64,000 bases of DNA from Protopterus annectens (lineage: Eukaryota > Chordata > Ceratodontiformes > Protopteridae). A program made the translations under genes and the position numbers. The stretch is taken from assembly GCF_019279795.1 (NCBI RefSeq), contig NC_056747.1, forward strand, positions 1,000,256,406 to 1,000,320,405. Direction: 5' to 3'. Positions 57,398 to 64,000 of this stretch are shown piece after piece. The notes under the pieces were generated by a model. That model saw only the letters and a program-made list of their open reading frames with translations, made no database searches and was not told the DNA's origin. Each line of letters begins with the position of its first letter. The stretch's first letter is position 1.

Positions 57398-57480
57398 TGA
57401 CAGGGGTGTCCAACCTTTTGGCTTGCTGAGGCCGCATTTAGTGAACAGAAATGGTCTTGGGGCTGCATATAAAATATATC
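57398..57480 (+). mobile_element. hAT-Charlie-like terminal fragment
   Basis: caggggtgtccaaccttttg, then gcttgctgaggccgcattta, closely resembles the 5' end of a mammalian hAT-Charlie-group repeat as I remember it, which starts caggggtgtccaatcttttg. Only the first ~80 bases can be matched by memory. No opposite end was found before the AT microsatellite. Confidence 0.5.
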
Positions 57481-57631
57481 ATATAGTTAACTCTTTCAAG
57501 ACTACAGTCGACCTCCTGGCTGTACTGTAGGTGCATTTGAACAATGAATAAATGTAATAAATGCCTAATATTTGCCTTAAAATTCTATTTCTAATTCTGT
57601 AATCTAACAGTTAACTCTAACATCTTAGTTA

Positions 57632-57649
57632 ATATATCTATATCTATCT

Positions 57650-57719
<70 letters not shown>
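57632..57719. repeat. (ATCTAT)n / (AT)n microsatellite
   Basis: Six-base units at the left grade into about 28 AT units. Confidence 0.97.
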
Positions 57720-57722
<3 letters not shown>

Positions 57723-57899
57723 TTTTACAAATAAACAGATACTCACTACAGCACTAGCATTTCTCACTGGGAAAACCATTCCAGTAGTCCAACTACGTAA
57801 AATGTCAACATCAGCAGTCCAACAATACTATAATCCACAAAAATAAGCCAACAAATCTGCAATAAAATAAAGAATTCACATTACTGACTTAATAAAACC

Positions 57900-58740
57900 A
57901 TTCTGAATAAACTACAAGAGGGTCTCATCCAAACAAATAACTGGTGCCAGAAATTTGGCCTCAAGCTAAATGCCAAAAAATGCATCATCATCCCCTTTGA
58001 GGAGAGTGATGTCCCCGCAAATTATCATATTAATAACAATGTTGTAAGCACGCAATAAGTTGTATGGTACTTGGGCACCCAGGTTGATAGAAACCTGACT
58101 TTTGACCACCACATTGTCTCCTTTTACATGGTCCACTTCATTAGTAGGGTTATCTCATCCAGGGATAAGGAGGTCATAACATCCCTGTATTCTTCCTTTA
58201 CAAGAGCCATTATTGAGTGCAATGCCCCTTTTGGCATGTGCCTTAGCAAAACACCCTGCCAAATGAAAGACTACAACTATTTCTGCCAAAAAAGGTCAAA
58301 GGACTAAGTTCACTTAGTTATTCAAACAGACTAAAAAGCTTCTTGCTTTCCTATGTCTCTCACTGGCCGCTATAAATTTCATCATTGGCTTGCTTTCCAG
58401 GCTAAGAAAGATCCTGCCTTAAGAGACTTCCTCTACCTCAGAAATACTGGTTATACTTAAAATGCTCATTACAAAGACCACAGCCTTCACTGCAACATAA
58501 ACAAGCCACTTTTTATGGACAGGTTCTTGACACAAAAACCTTCAACTTCTGTAAAAAGCTCCTCTCATTATCAAACAATGTTGCTCAGCAACATGATGGC
58601 TGGATGGATAGCCATAAATGTAGTCCTTGGGTAAGTAGCATAGCCTTCATCAAACCAGATGGAAAATCCACATACTAACCTTTCCCAGCTGGATGGCTAA
58701 GATCTAATATTGGTTACTCAAGTCTAGTTGCCCAAGAAGA
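57900..58740 (+). mobile_element. CR1 LINE 3' portion, diverged
   Basis: Begins in the post-FADD segment (tcatccaaacaaataactgg, then LKLNAKKCIIIPF-like), then MGTQVDRNLTFDHHIVSFYM and AIIECNAPFGMCLSK, with the C-terminal part in broken frames to about 58,680. A clear tail is missing. Confidence 0.82.
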
Positions 58741-58797
58741 GGGGCATGTTTAACTAAGAATTCCATTTGCAAAATTATATTCAGTATACATATTAAA

Positions 58798-58813
58798 TCT
58801 CTCTCTCTCTCTT

Positions 58814-58885
<72 letters not shown>
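58798..58885. repeat. (CT)n then (CA)n microsatellite
   Basis: CT run 58,798-58,812, CA run 58,817-58,885. Confidence 0.97.
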
Positions 58886-58888
<3 letters not shown>

Positions 58889-59099
58889 TGCAAAAGCCCC
58901 TACTTGTAAAATAGGCAACCTCAGTAATCACATGACACCCACTCACTGAATGAAATTGTCTGGAAATCAAAATATCTGAAAAAAAAAATCATAATAGAGA
59001 TGGATTCATCCACTAAAAGGACCATCAATAAATCAACAAACAACTGCTCGGCAAAAAGTAAATCAATAAGAAAACCATAAACTATAATGAAGTGGGTCA

Positions 59100-61915
59100 G
59101 AGAGGAGCTCTGTCGAATATGGATTGGGATTCTATTCCAGAGTGAGGGGAGTCTCTGGGACAGGAATCTATCCCTCCAGCATGTCCTGTTTATTGTTGTA
59201 CATAGGTTCAAGTCACTAGAATGAGTGGTTCTGAGGCATCTCGTTTTTTTGAGGTGAAGCATGTCCATTAGTTCAGGGTTTGACATGGCCCTATAAGTCA
59301 GGCATATGTCACCTCTGAGCAGACTGAGAAGAGCTGGAGTTTTTAGTCATGCTTCATAGGGTAATTGTTTAAGGCCCTTAATCCTCTTAGTAAGGTACTT
59401 CTGTGGTCTTTCTAGTTGTTGCAGGTGTCTAGTGAGGTACATCCCAAATGGGGCATTGTACTCTATTATGGGCCTAATGAGTGAGGAGTAAAGGGGCACA
59501 ATCACCTCCTTGGATCTGGATGAGAAACCCTTTGTGATCAGGTGTGCCACATAGAAGGATTTCCTGACCATTTTGGCTATGTGGTTATCAACTTGGGTAC
59601 CCAGGTCACTAATTACTTCTTCTGTACTTAGTGGATTCCCATCTATGTGGTAGTTTGTAAGTACTTTGTTTTTCCCAGATGGGATTACTATGCATTTTTT
59701 GGCATTTAGCTTGAGGCCGTCACTTTGACACCAGGTGTTTTGTCTCTGTAAGACCCTTTTGCAGGACGTCTGTGTCAGCTGGAGAGTTGATTATTGCACC
59801 CAATTTACAGTCATCTGCGAACTTGGTTAGCCACAGTCCCTCCACCTTTGCCTGTACTTCGGAGAAATATATACCGAACAGGAGGGGTCCCAAGACTGAG
59901 CCCTGTGGGACTTCACTTGTGACTGGTTTAGAGTCGATATGACACCTGCCACTCTTACCGTGTGGGTTCTGTCTGAGAGCCAATTGGCAACCCATCTCGT
60001 GACATGGGGGGGTTGATATTTAAGTTGGTGAGTTTGTCTATGATTCGTGAGTGTGGGATGGTGTTGAATGCCTTAGCGAGGTCCAGATATGCTGTGTGGA
60101 CCACCTTCCCTTCATCTATGGCCTTGGTGACTGTTTCACAGAAGTCGACCAAGTTCAGGAGGCAAGATCTGCCTTTAACAAAGCCGAACTGGGTGGGGTC
60201 CAGTATCTGGAGTTTCCCAATGTCCCTGTTAATGCGCTCCATGATAATGCATTCCATGGCTTTGCAGACCAAGCGAGTCAAGCTTATAGGGCGATAGTTC
60301 CCAGGGTCAGTTGTGGTACCACCTTTGTGGAGTGGTATAACTGTTGCTGTATGCCATTCTTTGGGTACATAGCCTGTAGAGAGGCTGAGTTTGAATAGTG
60401 ATTTGAGATGGGGGGTTAGTTCATTTTGAAGCTCGTGTAAGACACAACCTGGGATACCATCTGGTCCCATTGATGCTGTATTTTTGGCCTTTGCAAGGGC
60501 TGTCTTTACTAGTGTGTCTGAGATATCTGGAGCGTCACATTCTTCTGGGATGGGTGCTAGCCCCTTTGGTGGAGAGGGGGGGTGAAGTTTGCACTGAACT
60601 TGTCAGCCAGGATGTTGGCAATGTCGGTTGGTTCAGTGTATTTATGGCCATTATGCACTAGCTCGGAGCATATCTGAGAGTTTGCCTCTAGACTCTTGAC
60701 ATAGTTAAAGAAGGCCTTGTGGTTATCCATAGAGTCATTGGCTATTTTTCTTTCGAAGTTGGCCTTGGATGATTTAATGAGAGAGCGCAGTTTTTTACTG
60801 ATGTTCATCAGAGATGCCTTCTTATTTTGGGGTTTTGTTCCATCTTGCAGGAGTTTCCTCCTTCTGTTGTAAAGTTTATTTATGGCCGGGGTCCACCAGA
60901 CTGGCTTCCTCTTTTTTGAGGAGTTGGTCTTGGTTTTACTTGGGATGGCTCGGTCCATGCATTCTTGAAGGTATTCCTAGAATGCACTTGTAAAGGATTC
61001 TGCCAATGGGTCATCATTTTCGATTTGAATGGGAGCTTTGAAACTTCCCACCTCAGTCTTGAGGAGTGTGAAGTTGGCTTTAGAGAAGTTTTTTACCTTG
61101 ATTTCCTTGACTGTGGGGGGGGGGGTGTGGATGTCCAGTGTGATTAGTTTGTGATCTGATCTTAACAATGACGAGTTTACCTCCGGTGTGGAACATAGGT
61201 TCCCCATATTGGTGATGACCAGGTCCAGTATGTTGTCACCTCTTGTGGGAGTGGTGACCAGCTGTTCAAGGGCATTTGAGTTTATAAACTCAAGGAAGCA
61301 TTGGGCTAGGGCATCTGAGCTTGAGTAGTTCTCCCAGTCAATGTTTGGATAGTTGAACTCACCCAGTAGCATGGTGTTGGGTAGAAACTTCATACTTTCT
61401 AATGTTCTCAGGAATGCTGTGTGAGGGTCCTAAGACAAGGTGGGAGATCTGTAGCAAGCTATAAATTGAACAGTCAATTTACCCGCTATCAATTGCACTT
61501 GGATGGTCTCAGATTCCACGTGCTGTGCTACTAACCTGGAGGTGTGGGTGTTCTTGATGAATATGGACACACCCCCTCCTTGTGTGTTTCGGTCCTGGTT
61601 TTGGGAACTAAAGGTATGGTAGGAGTTACAGCCTGGTAGTGCTGGGGTGCTCTCTGGAGCCTTGAACCAGGTTTCTGTCACTGCACATACGTTGATTTCT
61701 TCCATACTAAGGAGATCCTTGAGTGCGTGCATTTTGAGGTTTGGACTTCTGGCATTGAGCAGCATTACCCTCAGTTTTTGTTTATTATTTTTGTTTATGG
61801 AGGCAGGTTTGTCTTCTGAGCCTTGCCTAAAAAAGGCAGTATTGGGGTGGCAAGAGTCTTGGCCAGTATTCAAAAGCCCAGGGGCGACAGGTGCAAGCAG
61901 TCTCTGGCGAGGCAA
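59100..61915 (-). pseudogene. CR1 ORF2: endonuclease-reverse transcriptase, broken
   Basis: Endonuclease: VMLLNARSPNLKMHALKDLL, NVCAVTETWFKAPEST (the Trp lost in the other copy is present), QGGGVSIFIKNTHTSRLV, MLLGEFNYPNIDW (GDFN has become GEFN), TPTRGDNILDLVITN and LLRSDHKLITLDI. Linker: KRKPVWWTPAINKLYNRRRK. RT: GPDGIPGCVLHELQNEL, PLHKGGTTTDPGNYRPISL, YLDLAKAFNTIPHS, VPQGSVLGPLLFGIYFSEV and LWLTKFADDCKLGAII, with the FADD box intact. The C-terminal piece TINRTCWRDRFLSQRLPSLW runs into foreign sequence. At least six breaks split the frame. Comparison of the two long copies shows which residues are ancestral at most lesions. Confidence 0.9.
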
Positions 61916-62856
61916 CGTGGCTTGTCAAGCATGTCGTCCTAGGCTGACAAGTACTGGATCCCCTTTGAATGACACCAGTAGTTTAACCAATTGTTGAAAC
62001 TGATCATTTTTTCTTCGTATGCTGGCATCATTTTGGGTGAGGGTAGGATGCTACTCAGAGTCAGTCATACCAGCCTGAGCTACATGGTCAGAGAGCTCCT
62101 CCATGTCTCTTTTCATGTGGTCCAGGGAGGTAAATCTCAGGTCATTTATGCCAACATGTACAATGACAGAGTTATAGTTGTACTTGTGGAGTGACCTGAG
62201 TGTATGTGTTATGTGGTGGATTCTGGCACCTGACAGGCAGCTTATGGTAACCTTCTTCTTGTTCAGTCTAGTGAGTGGGACGTCTGTGTGCCTGATGCTA
62301 GAATCACCGATTACTAGTGTGTTAGGTTGTTAGGTGTGTTATTTAGCCTTAGGGACTGTTTTTGCTTGGCACACTGATGTTGTGATGTATGTGTTGCCTG
62401 GTTTCTGTTGTGGGGTGGGAGTTGCATGGGTGTATGCTTAGGAGGTCTCTGTTGTTTAGGCAGGTTCTTATTTACAGCCTCCCAGTATGTTTTTGCATGT
62501 TTCTGAGAGTTGTTTTCTGGTGCAGCTATGGCTGGTCTATGTGAGTCTAGTAATGTGGTGCTAGTGTTGCCCTTCTCCTTGTGACTGGTTGATCCAGTCG
62601 TGGGTTGAGAGAGCTTAGCCTCCAGTTTGACTGTGTAGCTGCATCTCTCACATATGTTTGTGTTGGTTGGGAGGAGGAGGGGGTTGTCTGTGTACATGAG
62701 GCAATTGTAACATTGCCTCAGGATGGATTCACCAGCTGGACCGGAGACCACACCTGAAGCTGTCCCTTGAACATGCCTGAATAGATGGTTGGGACTGTAT
62801 TGCTGATTGGATGAGTAAAGAGCCTTATACTTCCTGAGTATAGGGCTGAAGTGCAA
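61795..62856 (-). pseudogene. CR1 ORF1: zinc finger plus SGNH esterase, frameshifted
   Basis: The first 180 codons (62,856-62,314) are open: ILRQCYNCLMYTDNPLLL and NICERC form the C-X2-C-X16-C-X2-C finger, followed by a long polar His/Gln/Asn-rich linker. A short insertion of repeated ctaacaacctaac at about 62,325 breaks frame just before block I. In the next frame come TLVIGDSSIRHTDV (Ser), CLSGARIHHI, VIVHVGINDLRF (Asn-Asp, with canonical Val-Gly) and ARDCLHLSPLGF, then an early TGA. Block V here is D-C-L-H instead of D-G-L-H. The esterase may bind or cleave lipid or acetyl esters; its role in CR1 is not settled. Confidence 0.85.
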
Positions 62857-62989
62857 GCTGTAAGCTAGTGCTAGTTTTAGTAAGTGCCGGTCTTAAATTG
62901 CCTTATTTCTAGTGCTGGGTTGAAGTGTTTCTAGTTTCAAGGGAAAAACTGAAGTGCAGACTTTGTGTAGCCTGGAATAGTTTAATCGC

Positions 62990-63766
62990 AGCTAAACAGC
63001 ACTGCGCGATGCGCAAACCCGCGCTAAGTGTTTTTTAAACCAGGGAGATCAAAAAGGATAGAAATTAGCCCAAAATGGCCAATGAGCTACAAGTTGCTCC
63101 TACAGGGACAGTTAGGCTGCTCAGAGTTCCCTCTCTCACAGTGAACAAGGAAGCCACCTAATTATCCAAGTATGATATGGGCAACACAGGAACCTTTACC
63201 ACAGTCCTGGATTCAGCAAAGCCTGAAAACTGGACTAGACTAGTTCAGAAAGGCGGGAAAACAAGGAATTTTTTTTTTTTTTTTTTCAGAAACAACAGAA
63301 ATGCAGAGCTTAAATTATTTTAAATACACAGAGGAGGCTAGCGCACTTAAGTGTGTAGCCTGTGACTGTGTTACAGGTTACTTAAATGCAAAAATGACAA
63401 ACAGTAACTTTTTTCAAGTGCAACAAAGAAATAAGTACAGTAAGCAATGCAGATATCACTAGGAATCCACAGAAGCACTGAAAAGCCATGTTTTAGGCGG
63501 GATTAGCGTTTCTGGGAAACAACAAGCAAAAACAATACTTAATCAAGTCCAAAGTCTCTCTCTTGCCGCTCGGCTGCTTGTAGGACTCTGCAGGGCACCA
63601 TGAGGAGCTTGCTGAGCTGTAAACTGCACTAAGCGGTTTTTATACCAGGGAGATCAAAAAGGATAGAAATTAGCTCAAAATGGCCAATGAGCTACAAGTT
63701 GCTGGGCTGGGACCACTCCTACAGGGACAGATAGGCTGCTCAGAGTTTCCTCTCTCACAGTGAACA
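62990..63766 (-). repeat. CR1 5' region tandem monomers, ~605 bp period
   Basis: 63,040-63,150 (ccagggagatcaaaaaggat ... ctctctcacagtgaac) recurs at 63,645-63,766 with few differences, an offset of 605 bases. Upstream words (taaacagcactgc and ctaagtgttttt versus taaactgcac and taagcggttttt) also recur. So the element begins with one full and one partial monomer. A CpG-rich cluster (actgcgcgatgcgcaaaccc at 63,001) is present. By analogy with mouse L1 and other LINEs with monomeric 5' UTRs, the monomer may carry the promoter, which is inference. Confidence 0.75.
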
Positions 63767-63779
63767 TCATTATGCATCA

Positions 63780-63915
63780 CAGACACCATTGAAACAACTG
63801 TAGCTGCAAACATTATACATCACTTATAATCGTTCTATCCCATCATTGTCAGTTAAGCATTATATGGCTCATTCAATCCTGCCTTCTTTTGCAACAAAGA
63901 AAACCATGCTTTGAA
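63780..63915 (-). mobile_element. L1-type 3' UTR fragment
   Basis: gctgcaaacattatacatca, then cttataatcg, tcattgtcagt and tgccttcttttg match the 3' UTR copies at 21,650-21,735 and 22,650-22,740. It lies against the CR1 5' end at 63,766, so one element probably inserted into the other. Confidence 0.8.
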
Positions 63916-64000
63916 AGGACAAATGCATTAAAAATAATAAATAAATCACATTGCATCAACATCCTGCAACTTCCTACCTGCAAGCAACCACAGAGCTTTC

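Larger units (their letters stand above)
59093..63766 (-). mobile_element. CR1 LINE, near full length, 3' end missing, 5' repeated
   Basis: About 4.7 kb on the minus strand. Its 5' region is 63,766-62,857, followed by ORF1 (62,856-61,795) and ORF2 (61,915-59,100). The 3' last ~150 codons' end and tail are missing: similarity stops at 59,093 (gtgggtcagagaggagctct), where an unrelated AT-rich stretch starts. Compared with the copy at 38,268-43,010, coding parts are clearly similar throughout. The 5' region has a T run at 63,269-63,286 and a partial tandem monomer. Confidence 0.88.

Noticed and set aside
60004-60398. Plus-strand frames over the long CR1 copies (also 39,519-40,160, 51,021-51,521 and 61,647-61,997)
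   Set aside because: Antisense shadows of CR1 ORF2, seen repeatedly at the same relative position in each copy.

Overview
This is a gene-poor, repeat-saturated piece of a vertebrate nuclear genome. The repeat mix is CR1 LINEs with an octameric AACCTATG tail, L1/Tx1-type LINEs, a DIRS-type tyrosine-recombinase element, Penelope-like relics, a PIF/Harbinger transposase, a hAT-Charlie-like end, tRNA-derived SINEs and many long (CA)n arrays. It suggests a large sarcopterygian genome (lungfish, salamander or caecilian; a coelacanth or bichir cannot be excluded). The species call is inference from the repeat spectrum only. I found no complete host gene, rRNA, functional tRNA or CRISPR. The only candidate host sequence is a possible microexon at 35,426-35,451 and a phase-compatible possible last exon at 37,559-37,642, both on the plus strand.

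Layout. 0-3 kb: minisatellite, a PIF/Harbinger transposase broken by one in-frame stop, and strong palindromes. 4-7.2 kb: CA repeat, a ~130 bp tandem array and a Penelope-like relic with a hammerhead-like motif and a large inverted repeat. 7.4-12.9 kb: 5'-truncated CR1, L1-type RT relic, microsatellites and a tRNA-derived SINE. 13-21 kb: mostly unassigned AT-rich DNA with CA arrays and one end of a dispersed repeat pair. 21.3-23 kb: L1-type 3' ends. 23-35 kb: a dense pile of CR1 copies with nested insertions (a foldback element, two SINEs, unknown inserts). 35-38 kb: unassigned DNA holding the two candidate exons. 38.3-43 kb: nearly full-length CR1 on the minus strand. 44-49.4 kb: DIRS-type element split by a CR1. 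49.9-52 kb: L1-type 3' end, CR1, and a Penelope-like 3' end with a second hammerhead-like motif. 52-55.4 kb: unassigned. 55.7-57.3 kb: a different LINE. 57.9-63.8 kb: CR1 copies, including the second near-full-length one, whose 5' region is tandemly repeated.

The two long CR1 copies (38.3-43.0 and 59.1-63.8 kb) explain the others. ORF1 carries a C-X2-C-X16-C-X2-C zinc finger and an SGNH-hydrolase (esterase) domain. ORF2 carries an apurinic-type endonuclease and reverse transcriptase. The 3' end carries AACCTATG repeats, which a small tRNA-derived SINE at 26.8 kb also has, so the LINE probably mobilised the SINE. All protein-coding TE copies seen here are broken by stops or frameshifts.
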